NCBI GenBank assembly: GCA_037976565.1
Contig: CP137675.1
Coordinates: 26,180,831-26,244,830, forward strand
Origin: Mesocentrotus franciscanus
Taxonomy: Eukaryota; Echinodermata; Echinoidea; Camarodonta; Strongylocentrotidae
Reading direction: 5' to 3'
DNA: 64,000 nt
In this document: positions 36,963-48,427 of the stretch, piece by piece
Numbering within the stretch: position 1 is the stretch's first letter
How the letters are laid out: each line of letters starts with the position of its first letter
The notes under the pieces: generated by a model
Told to the model about the DNA's origin: nothing
Seen by the model: the letters and a program-made list of their open reading frames with translations, nothing else
Databases searched by the model: none
Translations under genes and position numbers: made by a program

Positions 36963-39046
36963 GAATGAAGTGTGTGTCTATAAGAAGAAGGGATTTGTAT
37001 CCATGACTTGAATATATATCCGTCCCTCTCGGCCGATTTCATTTGATGAGAGATGAAAGAGAGATAATTTGGGCATCCTCTTGCGACAGCTTCGTCTCTC
37101 GAACATTCATAACTTTACAGTGATGAGAGACCTGGTAACGTCTGCCTCCATGCTACCAAGACAGTATGTTTCATCTTTATTAATCTAATTTATTTTAATG
37201 GTGCCTTTTTCTCAAGTTTCTCGGCCTACTGCTATAGGTCTCCTTTGAGCAATTGGTTAAATGAAATATTTGACAAAAATGAGAAGAAAAATTTGTTGAT
37301 TGGTCCTGATCGGTCCTGATTGGCCGTGAACTGCTATACAGCTTTGATCATTTTCTTGTTAAAGAATGCTTGAATTGTAGAGATATATGCCTTCACTTTA
37401 TTGTTCTGTGGAGAAAATGAAAAACTTGACTTGATAGAGCTTTCTGAAGCACGTCGTGTAGACTACATAATAACGCCGTATCTGAAATTGTCTTGCTTTA
37501 TCAAAGGATCAATGATGAAGCAATTTGAGCACGATCGTGGTATTTAAATTTACAATTAATATTAAGCAATTATTCTGTTAAAACATTAGCATTATTTCAC
37601 ATTTTTGATGACTTTTCCTTCCAAGATATTTCTATTAAATTATTGTGGAATTCTCCAGGATTGCCATGAAAATATCACTCTTATAGTACTGAGTCATCAG
37701 AGTCTTTGACATCGGCACGATCTTCTCTGTTCTATGGGTAGAGAAAGGTGATTTGTCAATTCCAAATGAATTCTTAGATCCTTGTGTTTCCTCTGCCTCC
37801 CACCCCCCTTTCCATGCCCTTTCCTCTTTTTTTTTTGAGGGGAGGTTGGGGTGGAACATGCTTTGACTTTGGTCAGGTTTTGATACACACATTCATCTTT
37901 CATTATCTTGCATCGCATAGCGAGTTAGAGATGGGGTGTGCATTTATTTATTTGAAAGGAAAATTACCAACTCCAGAGGACTCGTTTAATAGCCCTGAAT
38001 GTGTTTTTTGTTTGCCCCCTTTTTTCCCATGTGAGGGGTGCAAGTTTCTATTGCTAAGGGTGTAAAGCTGGATCATCAAAAGTGGGAGAGGGGAAGTACT
38101 ATTGCAAAGCCCTTAATCCCATTCCTGATAGTTCTTTGGTCTACAGGTAATGTCCTTGTTCAGATACATGAATGAGGTGCCATGACACATTCGTGCGTGG
38201 GTGGGACGACTCACATATTAAGAGCACGTACTGACAGATTGGATGCCAAGCCGTAGACAGCTTTTAGTATTATAGCTGAAGTGATGTTCAATGTGGTTTT
38301 CGAGAAGAGGAGCATTAAAATAAAATTCCCTTTTAGCTTTTACCTCGATCTCCCCATCCCAATCCCATCTTAAATTTCTCAGCCTTTCTTGTCTGTATTT
38401 ATGCACCCTGAATGTTAACTGAGAATTTCAATGCAATTAACAGTGACTGCATGCATCACATAGCACATGTACCACAGATTTGTGTATTCTAAGGATGCTA
38501 TGTACAATGCAGAGAGGATGTTAGGAGGAAAAAAGAAGATTTCAAGATGATTTTGATTTTTGAAGCACAAGCACTCTAAGGGTGTTTCTGATTAGAGAAG
38601 ACATTATTGTCTTCCATATAAATATCTGTGTTGTCCTCTTTGGATAAAACTTTAATATAGATTCTCTTTTTCTTCTTCTTCATTTGGACAGATGTTACAG
38701 AATGGCAAAGGAACATTAACCCTTTTCCTGCTGTGTTCCACTTATTGGAACGAACAGTGCCAGAGACCCAGAGTTGACTTTTGTCACTTTTACAATGTGT
38801 ACATATGCATGGTATTTACAGTGTACTTCAAACAATGTTGCAGTGAAGGATTTCATTCCGTAGTAGATGAAGAGTTGAAAATTTCTTTCATTTGAAAATT
38901 GAGAAGTAGGTAAAGAGTAACTATATTAGATAAAGAGTAATTGTAAATTTCTTTAATTTGAAAATTGAGAACAGATATCCTGTGTGCTGGAGACCTGCTC
39001 TTTTTAAACGCATTGCAACCTCCCAAACACATACAAACAACACTCC

Positions 39047-39530
39047 TCAATTCTACATACCATGTAGATATTTGTCTGGAGAACATGAGTGGGAGACTGC
39101 ACAAGCTGTTGACTTGGCAACAAGAATCCCTTGGTGACCCCTCAAAGACTTCCTGGTGGAGCGTATGTTCAGCAGACCTTCCACAGGTTGTCACGCACCA
39201 TCTGGATGTAAGAGAGGAAAGCAGGAACGTGTTACGTGATGTTTCCCTTAATAAGAACAAATTGTTTTCTTTTCAAAGATCTCTTCAATCCTACAACACC
39301 CTTCAATCCTACATGCACATAGATATCCTTCTGGAGGACATGAGTGGGAGAGCGACCTGTTGACCTGGTAACAAGAACCCCTTGCTGATCCCTCAAAGAC
39401 TTCCTGGTAGAGCGTATGTTCAGCAGACCTTCAACAGGTTGTCATGCACCATCGGGATGTAAGAGAGGAAAGCAGGAACTAGATGTTTCCCTTAACAGGA
39501 ACAAATGTTTCCCTTTCAAAGAACCTTTCC
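39047..39530. repeat. Tandem duplication, period ~255 bp
   Basis: The unit runs from ctacat(a/g)c...tagatatttgtctgg/tagatatccttctgg through ggacatgagtgggag, ctcaaagacttcctggt, gtatgttcagcagacctt and gatgtaagagaggaaagcagg to tttcccttaa. The first unit is at about 39047-39290 and the second at about 39303-39530. An open frame crosses the first unit but is not conserved in the second, so it is not treated as coding. Confidence 0.8.
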
Positions 39531-39641
39531 CTTTTATGCCTCACCCTTAAAGGGGAGCAATCCTCTAGAATATGGTTTTTCAACCAGGGTGCTGTATAGC
39601 ACCTTGAATCTGTTTTCTAGAGAAATTTAGTTATCTTAAAA

Positions 39642-39731
39642 GTACATGTCGTCTGTTTGGAGACAGAAGGGTGCTAACTCGAAAAAATTTACACAGAGAT
39701 AATGCCCTTCTGGCTCCAAACAGACGATGTA
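39642..39731. repeat. Short palindromic repeat, ggagccagaagggc family, member 1
   Basis: acatgtcgtctgtttggagacagaagg (39644-39670) pairs with cccttctggctccaaacagacgatgt on the other side of a ~20-bp loop. Other members are at 46511-46576 and 56920-56985, with a half-site at 48390-48427. Confidence 0.6.
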
Positions 39732-40775
39732 TAGTGGAACGATGTCGATTTCATGAAAAAAGTACATGTATTTGAGACCACATACATGCACATGTACATT
39801 TACGATGTGCAATGAACATGTCTGATAGTCAGTTGTGGAGTCTCTTTAATGTTGCATATATTATTCAGTTATGGATGTAGGTAAGGCAGTGCTCAATGCG
39901 AACAGGATACGGATGCAGTGTCAAAAAAAGAGGTTTGCTTGAGCCGTAAGCAAAACATTCCAGTAGGAAGTAAATTAGACAGACAGCATTTAAAAATAAT
40001 CTGCATTTAAAAGTTACCTGACAGAGCACTTCAGTGGGTCCGTTTTGATTTCTGCACTTGATATTGCCATTCTAATGCAATGACCCATTTTAGTTTAGCA
40101 GCTTGCAATATGAAAACTGAGGCATTAAACACACAACTGATGTTACATGCGTACATTAGCTAGTGACAGGATAGGAGGGGAATGAAAAAAATGTGATCAT
40201 TATCAACATTAGTCATAATCTATGGGTTTACCCATATTGGTGCATGCCAATTCAAGATAACCATATCCAGGTCAGATCAGGAAATAAATTTGGACAAATC
40301 TTGGTATCTTGTGGAGGATATAATGTCGTAATCCCTCGAAGGTCTGTTTTGAGACAGGGTGCGGAAAAAAGGATCAAACATGGAAAGCCGACTGGAAACG
40401 TTTCATGATAGCTTCTAGTCTGGGAGGATGCATTTTTTCTAACTTCTGCTGATGTCACTCTTGACATATTTTCATGTTTTTCGGAAAGATGACGCTGTTC
40501 TTCTGGCATTTACGGATTGATACATTGAGCTGTATCATTTCAACAGGCATGTTAAAGAAAGAAATCTGAACAAAAGCAGAATGCTCAAGTCATTTCTGTC
40601 TGAAGATTGTATTAAGAGAGTAGGATTAAAGGCTGTGTAATTTATTATATTGATTCTCTATTGAATTTAATTATTATTATGGAAATTATTATTTATGGAA
40701 ACTCTATGATCACTATGATCACATACATGATTGAATAGAAGTATATGAATATAGTATAAAGATGCCACTTAGACT

Positions 40776-41965
40776 TTAAAGTACCAGAGCGAAGGTTTTA
40801 AAATGCTTTTATCCTAAATAATATTGGTATCATTGCAAAGGTAATGTTACAATCTTTCTAATAATTCATATTTACTTTTCAAAAATTGTTACAGAATTGA
40901 CTAATCTGCTATCAAAAATGATGAATTTGCTACCCGTTTTCCGCCCTCGATCAGCCCGCTGTTCGCTGGTACGATGTGTGACGTAATAGGTTGGGCACAT
41001 GAGCGAGAGTGCTCCCAAGCCCCCTCACACAGCTCTGTCCGCTGCATGCATTATACACGTATACAAAAGCCAGTCGAACGCGAAATATCCTATCACAATG
41101 TCCGAGCTTGAGGAAGAAGTTTTACTAAATTTAGATATCGAAGTTGATGAGCACAGCTCCACAACTAGTGACAGTGATATATTTGATTTTTTGTATGTTT
41201 TAGTAGGCTATCTCCACGCCGGAGTTGCGGGTCAAAAATGGATATGAAAGTACACTAGCGCCATGAAATTTCCAAGTTCGAGCTGGCTGTGCCGAGCTGC
41301 CACGCCGCACCGGCCCGCTGACCTGGCGATCGATCCGTCATGCACTGGGGTGACCGACTGGGCGAGACATTTTCTAATTTTTAGAAAGTGTAGGGCTATT
41401 TTGGCAAATTTCACGGATAAAAACAAAGAAGAATAGATGTGAGATTATATCTTGCGAATACCAATTACATATATGCACCATAAATGGAACTGCACGACAT
41501 CATAAAAATGCAAAGCCAAAGGGACTCTCGCGATTTATCAACACTCAACAGCAATCACCAATCATCTTGCACATGCCAAGCCATGACCGAAAACTTCACA
41601 GCAAATTACACAAAACGGAAGAATATTTGGACAAATCGATCTGCACAATTCACCCCTCGTATTACATTACATAATTTGCTTAATATGCAATAATAAAATG
41701 TAATTTCCTGATTTCGAGAGATTATTATTCCACTTTCATCAAAGCTGGCTTAGGTATGAATCATTCGAAGTCTGGGTAATGTATACTGAATGCAAAATAC
41801 CGCACGCGAGCTGAGCGAGAGGCCTAGGAATTTCGATGGTGCCCAACCTCTGACGTCATAAGTCTGTACTCCGTAATTTTATTTTTCAAGCCAGGAAAAG
41901 AAGCTCTGAGAAGGGTCTTGGAAAAAGCATCTTATCGCGTTTCATTTATATTTATAATACTTTAG
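40776..41965. mobile_element. Possible decayed element carrying a short acidic ORF start
   Basis: The left edge ttaaagtaccagagcgaagg...aaaatgctttta is weakly mirrored near 41920-41965 (aaaagcatcttatcgcg...atactttag). Inside, a GC-richer stretch with gtgacgtaat (40978) precedes an open frame from 40999 and an internal ATG at 41098 (MSELEEEVLLNLDIEVDE...) that stops at 41247. The layout resembles 18228-20237 (cAMP-response-like site, then acidic N-terminal frame). The element boundaries are tentative. Confidence 0.3.
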
Positions 41966-42255
41966 AGCAGATGATTTATGTTCATATTGGTGTAAGCTTT
42001 CAGTACATGTATAATTTGTCCATTTTGTGACATTTTGTGACATTTCTTCGCTCAGGTACTTTAACAAATATACATACAGTTTGGAAATAGCTGAACAGGA
42101 TAAACATTGTAAAGTATATTACACTGTAGTATCGTTTTGAAAACAGATCTGCTTTTGGATTATATGTATGCTTAAACATAAATATGCAAATAATGAATAA
42201 TGGCATAGCTGAACAGTGTAAAAGTTAGATATTTGTACGTATCATTTTTAAAGTA

Positions 42256-42432
42256 CAGTCAAACCTGTCTTTAGAGGCCACCCAAGAGGGAAAAATTGCA
42301 ACTGCATGCTAGTGGCCTCTATAGACAGGTTCTAGAATACACACTTCTTTCTCAAGGGAGACAATAGACATGGCCATTATAGACAGGTGGCCTTTATAGA
42401 GAGGTGGCCACTATTAAAGACAGGTTTGACTT
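42256..42432. mobile_element. TA-flanked MITE, cagtcaaacctg family, copy 2
   Basis: Starts after TA with cagtcaaacctgtctttaga and ends ...gacaggtttgactt. The right terminal bases are mutated. Inside, 'ggtggcctttatagagaggtggcc' mirrors the ggtggtctttgtagacagg units of copy 1 with ggcc in place of ggtc. Confidence 0.65.
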
Positions 42433-43101
42433 TAGTCCTTATTTGGGTTCACTTGTGCTCATGGTGGAAGAAACATTGTTTCATGAAAGTCAAACTTTGA
42501 AAAGAAAAATCAAACTAAATTCTCTTCTATATTTACAGGTGGCGCCGGCTCTCTGGAGTCTGGTCCCACAGTGCATTTATGTGGGAGAAATCATGCTTCT
42601 CAAAATACACAAATGCAGTTCATGTTCGAGTAGACTTTTTAAAAAGTCAACATTCTTGATCTCAGCATGACATCTTGAAGTTTGAAATCAAAAAGAGAAA
42701 ACATGAAAAGAAGTTTACGGACCTTTCTTTATTTACATTCATGACTCATAACTGTACACTTTGTACATAATGTTCATAACACTCGTATTAAAAGGGTGTG
42801 GGCCATCAACGCTATTGTACTCAAGTTTAACAAAGCAAGTTTGAAAGTACAAGTACAACCAATCCCTATTAAAGGATTTTGGTTTTTGTGTGTAGATTAA
42901 TCACTTCTGAAACAAACTTCCTAAATTGGGCATTTTTCTAATGGCCTATACACCTGCTCATACATGTATATAGTATATGGACAGAAAGTAAATGTATCTG
43001 CAAGCTTCTCTCACTATACAATATATTTTTTTGGAAAAAAAAGTTTTTAAAAAACCCTTGTGCTTTGAAGTGTGGATGTGCACCAACTTTGTATATGTAA
43101 C

Positions 43102-43412
43102 ACTATGGGTGCGTTTAACAGGTCTTGCCATCAGATATGTACATATTAGCCTGGAAAGGTCCATAGAGCTATATGGGAAGGTCCGATTTGTATGTGGGGT
43201 TCAAAACAGCTTTGCGTTTATCGTGTCTCAGAAACGTGATTCTGGCTGTATGTCACATTCAAAACGCACCCTTTTCATCGTTACAATATGCCCATATCTA
43301 AAGACGTTTGAAATAGGGCTTTGCGTTTATCGCCTTAAAAATTTGCCTGAAAGACGTTTGAAAACGCTGATTCTAGGCAAAAATTTGGTCGATAAACGCG
43401 ACCTCTGATAGG
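43102..43412. mobile_element. Possible TIR element (gggtgcgtttaac...)
   Basis: Left end actatgggtgcgtttaacaggtc and right end ggtcgataaacgcgacctctgatagg are imperfect inverted copies. The interior contains 'gcgtttatcg' and 'aaagacgtttgaaa' repeats. It looks like a divergent relative of 12515-13022, which begins gggtgcgttcaag. Confidence 0.4.
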
Positions 43413-44048
43413 TAGGTAACTTTCATTTTCATGTATTACTTCAAAAAGAAAGAGGATCCGATGCACAGTATGTAAACATCACTGATCACTGATTCTTCCA
43501 GAGATTTGATTTGCATTGTCAAATAAACCTGCTGGTTTCAAGCTTTTTCCCAGAGAGCTACATTTTACAGACTCTTTTTTCATTATTATGTATGCTCCTG
43601 ATAGTAATATTCATGAAGCATCCCGCAAAGTCGCCCTCACCCTCATTCTTATTCTATTGGTTAGATCCCGGATTTGATTGGTTTGTTTTCTACACGGATT
43701 CTTCGCAGGTGTTTGCAACTAAATAGAATTCAAAGCAAATAGCTTTACAACATGTTTCGTTGCACATTGATTTGGACCCATTTAGCAATGTAATGCAGTT
43801 GACCTTTTCTGTATTAATTGAGTTGGAATTAAGACCGCTTCGTACACTTGCTCTTAAAGGTAGTTGTTTCTGTTTCATTAAATCGAGGAAAGGATAATTT
43901 ACTGAATGGGAAGTTTAGACTTTGTTGTTGTTGATTCCAGAACACCAGAACAGTAGAAATGGCACCTGGGTGCACCCTGGGCCCAAAATGGGCCTGGACC
44001 CCTAACTTTAGAACGGTGATGGATTTCTTTGTTTCACCAAGCCCTTAA

Positions 44049-44429
44049 AGGCATCGTTTAACAACGTTAAATCTGAGATGCATGGCCCTACGTGTTGTTA
44101 TCAGTGTCTGTGATCTGGTGTAATAATGAAGCCCTGAAAAAAATTGCGCTTCAAAATGATCATGAAGTACCTCAAAAAAGTAAAAATCTTTGAGTGACCG
44201 GTTTTACCATACTCATTTTCCCCAATAGACTGTAGTGTTATGAAAACCGTTAGGAAAACACAAAATTTGATTTCGATTTCCAATCATAAATATCTTGATA
44301 ATCAGACAGGCGATCGGCTTGTAAAAGTCATGGGGTTCCTTACTGACCTAAAGGTTTATAATTATCATTGCAGCATGAGCTAATTCCAGGATTTTGTTTC
44401 AGAATCTGAGACAAACTTACCCAATTCCT
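44049..44429. mobile_element. TTAA-flanked element family 2, copy 2
   Basis: Bounded by TTAA at 44045-44048 and 44430-44433, with ends aggcatcg and caattcct. The body matches 36295-36707 with substitutions and a shorter A run, same orientation. It lies only 42 bp before the hAT-like element at 44472. Confidence 0.75.
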
Positions 44430-44895
44430 TTAAATCTTACACCAAACCCCAGAAAATTGTCTGTGTCAAGCCAGGGAGGTGGGAGTTACTAGGAGTGGAA
44501 AGTCGAAGCTGTCCCTTTGATCCCATGCGTCAAGCCTACACAACGCAGTGTTTTTTTAGATTATCAAATTACTGCCGCGCGAGCGCACCAGCAGCACTCG
44601 TAAATCGAGCATCGCTGATGAGTGACAGCGCTAACCCGGAAGTCAGGTCGAGTGTAGCGCGTAGTGCAAACATGCAGGGCCAGGGCCTAGGAGGTGGGAG
44701 TTACAAATAACCAGCAAGCTGGAACTTTGAAGAGTCCAACTCCGACTCCAAGTTCCACCTTGTTGTTATTACTACCATCATCATTACAGCATTTTCATTA
44801 CTGTTGTTGTTTTCTAGAGACTAATTGACCGACTGTATAATATATATTATTTGATTTTTGTATTTTTTCTTGTCAAGTAAACTCTAGGTCAAGAC

Positions 44896-45480
44896 TAGAC
44901 CGAAGATTTGTTAGCCTCTGATTTGGGTAGGGTCGGCTCCTCTCTTAAGAGACAGAAGCCGACCATAGCGACTGCATTGTAATTAACTACTGCTCGCGTC
45001 CGAGCAGTAAACTTATGCCCAAAATACTACATTTTACCTTACCAGATTGACTGTATGATGCATTTAAGAGTCTTTTTTCTGGATTTTCATCGCCGAAAAT
45101 GAGCTCCGTGCTGAAATTCTTGCAGCCGTATTTTAAACTGTTACTGTCAATGGATGACGTCATCTTCCTTCCATCGCAGTAAGCAAGAATTTCAACATGG
45201 AGCTCATTTTCGGCGATGAAAATCCGGAAAAAAGACCCTTAAACGCATCATACAGTCAATCTGGTAAGTGGAACCGATGTAGTTTAGCCTAGGCCTAATT
45301 TACAATAATAAATGCATCGGATATGCATTGGGTAAAATGTAGTATTTTGGGAATAAGTTTACTGCTCGGACGCGAGCAGTAGTTTGCAATGCAGTCGCTA
45401 TGGTCGGCTTCTGTCTCTAAAGAGAGCCGACCCTACAAATCAGAGGCTAACGAACGAAAGAGACAGAAATCTTCGGTCTA
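44896..45480. mobile_element. Complete foldback element with perfect 9-bp target duplication (Mutator-like)
   Basis: The ends tagaccgaagat and atcttcggtcta are perfect inverts, and nearly the whole element folds into two ~280-bp arms centred near 45160. GGTCAAGAC occurs immediately outside both ends (44887-44895 and 45481-45489), a clean 9-bp target duplication. Long terminal inverts plus a 9-bp duplication are typical of Mutator-like elements. It is inserted in the 44472-46264 element, so it is the younger of the two. A truncated family member is at 19040-19465. Confidence 0.85.
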
Positions 45481-45679
45481 GGTCAAGACAAGTTATTTAC
45501 TCATTATACCTCCCGAATCAATAGGCACTCTCTGTGTTCCTGTAAATAACACTTTATCGATCGATATGCACGAGAATATCTTTACTTCGGGTAGAAACCC
45601 GAGAATCTTTGGATTTTCGAAATTTGTGTGAATTAAAAAAAATCACAAAAAAAAAACACACAGGAACACATGCATGGGA

Positions 45680-46183
45680 CTAAAACCAGTTGCAAGATTG
45701 AAGTCTGTTCTTTTCGATCGAAAATGAATCAATGTGCACTTTTTGTCGGAAGTTATAGGCATTCCATATCTCATATTTATGTATAAATTTCATAAAATAA
45801 TCGTATTCCCATCGTATTATCGTTATTTCTTGACCGATTTCGCTGAAACAAAGACTCGAATACTGCTGGAAGAATACTTTTTGTTTAGAACCGTAATGCG
45901 CACGTGTAGAGTTAACCAGCGACCACTGCGCAGCCATAAAGCATTGATATAGCTTTTCGCGTGCGTCTTTGCCTAAAGGGCGATGAGCTGGGGAGGTGGG
46001 AGAACGCTTAAAAGTCGGCACGGCGCATGGAACCTCAAAGTGAGCAGAATGACCTCGCTCTCGCATTTGTTTACAAGTCAGCGCTGGAAAAGGGCTTACT
46101 CTTACGTAACCTTGCATAACCATTAGCTCGGTGGCTTTGAAATCGCTGTGTGTGACAGATTGATCATTGCTATTTCCAGCCAT
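45680..46183 (-). other. Unassigned 167-codon open frame inside the hAT-like element
   Basis: The minus-strand frame begins MAGNSNDQSVTHSDF and runs 167 codons to 45680, the longest N-free ORF in the window. I recognise no domain. It has a few Cys/His but no obvious zinc-finger spacing and no DDE-like signature. It lies between the nested foldback element and the right end of the host element, with its start ~80 bp from that end. It may be a remnant of a gene carried by the element or a chance frame; I would not annotate it as a gene without expression or homology. Confidence 0.25.
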
Positions 46184-46510
46184 TGGATTAGTTCTAATCC
46201 AACAAAAAATACCCTAGGGTATCGTCAATTCGAGTTTCCACTCCTTGTAACTCCCACCTCCCTGGTCAAGCCTTGTGTGCAGTCTATAGTGCAAGTTTAA
46301 TTGCCAATTTTTTTTTTTTTTTTTTTTGCTCAAACATCGGTTGTGCTTGAGCTTCCTGATTCTCTGTTCATCTTGTAATCATGAAAAAATGAAAAGGAGA
46401 ATCAGATACCAGTAGTAATAAAACAAATTATCTTCTCTTTTCTCTTCAATTTCTTTATAAAGTTTATTTTACATTTCTCTTCATTCAGTGCATTTGAAAG
46501 ATTATTTAAT

Positions 46511-46576
46511 CTGGAGCCAGAAGGGCGTTATTAAAATGATATTTCACACTGAGTTAACGACTTTCTGGCTCCTGAG
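46511..46576. repeat. Short palindromic repeat, ggagccagaagggc family, member 2
   Basis: ctggagccagaagggcgtta is partly complemented by gagttaacgactttctggctcct across a ~25-bp spacer. Same theme as 39642-39731 and 56920-56985. Confidence 0.6.
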
Positions 46577-47307
46577 AGTTGACTTATCATTTACTGAAAT
46601 ACACACTGAATTCTATACACGAGTTCAATACACTGGCCTTTAACCCTGAATCAATCTATTAAGTCAATCTCGGCTCCCAGTCCCCATTCTATTGATTTTA
46701 CATTAGCGTTGAGTCGGTTGAATTTCCTGAACAAGACTCTTCACAGCCCATTGTTATCGAAGTCAGCGGTCCGTGTGATGTGACGTTTGGCACTAAAGGT
46801 TATCGCCACCGTCGGTCGGCTCAAATGGGCCACGCACGGTTGGGCCTATGAAAGGCAGGCAACGAAGCGCTATGTCAGCAGCATGGTAGCGGCATGTGAT
46901 GGAATCTCTCTGCGTGGTTTCTGTCATTGTTTTTTTGTTGTTTATTAGCTTGATTTGGATATTTTAGGAGAGGATGAGGTTGTTATGGGATCAGGGTGCC
47001 TTTCCTTTCTTACCATTTTACTTGCATGTTGTTTAATCTCCCCCCTCCCCCAATTGGAAGCTTGCTTGGTATGCCCTGTCTATATATGGCCCTTTCCATT
47101 CCTTTTTGCTGACAAGGTCTTTTAGAGGAAAAGGTCTTTTAGATGTCAGTCAGTGAGACTTTCTGGATTGAAATAGTACATTCAGCAACTTATTTACAAC
47201 TTCAACTTTGTAGATAGGAGATACATACATGTATGACTTTCATGTTTCATTTTGTAATTCTGTTTTCTATATATTGATAGGTACCTTTTTTGTTTTCTAT
47301 TCTTCTA

Positions 47308-47700
47308 TAGAGTGGTGAAGTGTGACGTCATCAAAAAATCTATTTTTAGAATTTCTCAATTTTTTCTTCATTTTCCGAAAGACCACCAAAAATAATGTCC
47401 AAATGTCGAAAACCAATTGAATATGTTAAGTATTGGCTGAGATATGACCATCTGAATAAAAAGATTGCCTATGGGAACTCAGTGTTATATTGCTCTGGTT
47501 CATAACATTAGGAGCCAGAGCAATATAACACTGAGTTCCCATAGGCAATCTTTTTATTCAGATGGTCATATCTCGGCAATATTTACATATTCAATTGGTT
47601 TTCGACATTTGACTTTATTTTGATGCTCTTTCAGAAAATGAAGAAAAAATTGAGAAATTCCAAAAATAGATTTTTATGACGTCACAGCTTCGGTACTCTA
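47308..47700. mobile_element. TA-flanked element with ~185-bp near-perfect inverted arms
   Basis: Ends tagagtggtgaagtgtgacgtca and tgacgtcacagcttcggtactcta are flanked by TA on both sides. The arms stay paired all the way to the centre, where ccagagcaatataacactga is exactly complementary to the opposite arm around a ~16-bp loop near 47500. It would be one of the longest intramolecular duplexes in the pre-mRNA. Confidence 0.8.
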
Positions 47701-48029
47701 TAATACAGTACATTCACATGCAGTAGGGATAATAATATGTGTTTTTTTGCCCATGGTATTGCCTTCATGATACAACCTCCTTACACCAATAAAGAATCAA
47801 AAAGATAAAAATAACCAGACACTTCCAAAGCGTTGTCAGATAACATCTAATCAACTTTTATGATGTCTATACTGAGATTTTGAAGGCAACTAGCTTTCGA
47901 TCCCTCTCCCTTCACTCACAGCCGATATTAAATTTAGGCCAAGAGACTGTCAAATGCGATGCAATAATCAATTTTTGTGTTATTGGGTTCGACACCCCAG
48001 AACAAGGACAGGTGTCGTGATGATCAGGT

Positions 48030-48173
48030 CCCTGTTTCATAAAACTTGATATCAATAACAAGTTACAAGCTACTGTTATAAGCTACTGAAATCATGGCAT
48101 CTGATTGGCTGAGAGCAAATTTGTCATAGATATTTAGCAGTTGTTATAGATAACAAGTTTTATGAAACAGGGC
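48030..48173. mobile_element. Hairpin element (cctgtttcataaaacttg...caagttttatgaaacagg)
   Basis: 18-bp perfect inverted ends with a ~105-bp interior containing 'ctgattggctgagagcaaa', close to the 'tgattggctgttgag' of the element at 1553-1715. Flanked by tcaggtc and cccaggtc. Confidence 0.7.
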
Positions 48174-48389
48174 CCAGGTCCGGTAAATTAAGTTAGGTAG
48201 ACGTATTGGAAACAACACAGGAGGAAACAAGGGAAGAATATTGTCAGCTAAAGCATTAACAAGGAAGAAGTGTTCTTGGGGCAAAGAGAGATATGAAAGG
48301 CTAAAAAGTTGAACGGAAATGGAACAAATACATTTTGTAAGATAGTTTTATGTTGTTTGAGAAAGAAGGACAATGATTCATATGATTTT

Positions 48390-48427
48390 ACTCAGAGTTA
48401 ATGCCCCTATGACTCCAAACAGATGAT
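48390..48427. repeat. Half-site of the ggagccagaagggc palindromic family
   Basis: actcagagttaatgcccctatgactccaaacagatgatt matches one arm of 39642-39731 (gagataatgcccttctggctccaaacagacgat) without a partner arm nearby. Confidence 0.45.

Larger units (their letters stand above)
44472..46264. mobile_element. hAT- or P-like TIR element with 7-bp target duplication, hosting a nested foldback element
   Basis: Left end cagggaggtgggagttac and right end gtaactcccacctccctg are perfect inverted copies for 18 bp and continue imperfectly for about 18 more. GTCAAGC flanks both ends (44465-44471 and 46265-46271), a 7-bp target duplication. The interior is GC-rich at places and carries a second 'ggaggtgggagttaca' copy near 44692. 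A foldback element with its own target duplication sits inside (44896-45480). CAGGG-type ends suggest hAT, which usually makes 8-bp duplications; 7 bp is closer to P-type elements. No transposase was recognised. Confidence 0.75.

Noticed and set aside
38965..39363. 132-codon plus-strand frame and a 135-codon minus-strand frame at 38853-39260
   Set aside because: Both cross a ~255-bp tandem repeat and are not kept in the second repeat unit. No recognisable domain.
42992..43408. 138-codon plus-strand frame
   Set aside because: Overlaps a possible TIR element, shows no domain and includes repeated CVYRL-like text derived from the 'gcgtttatcg' repeats.
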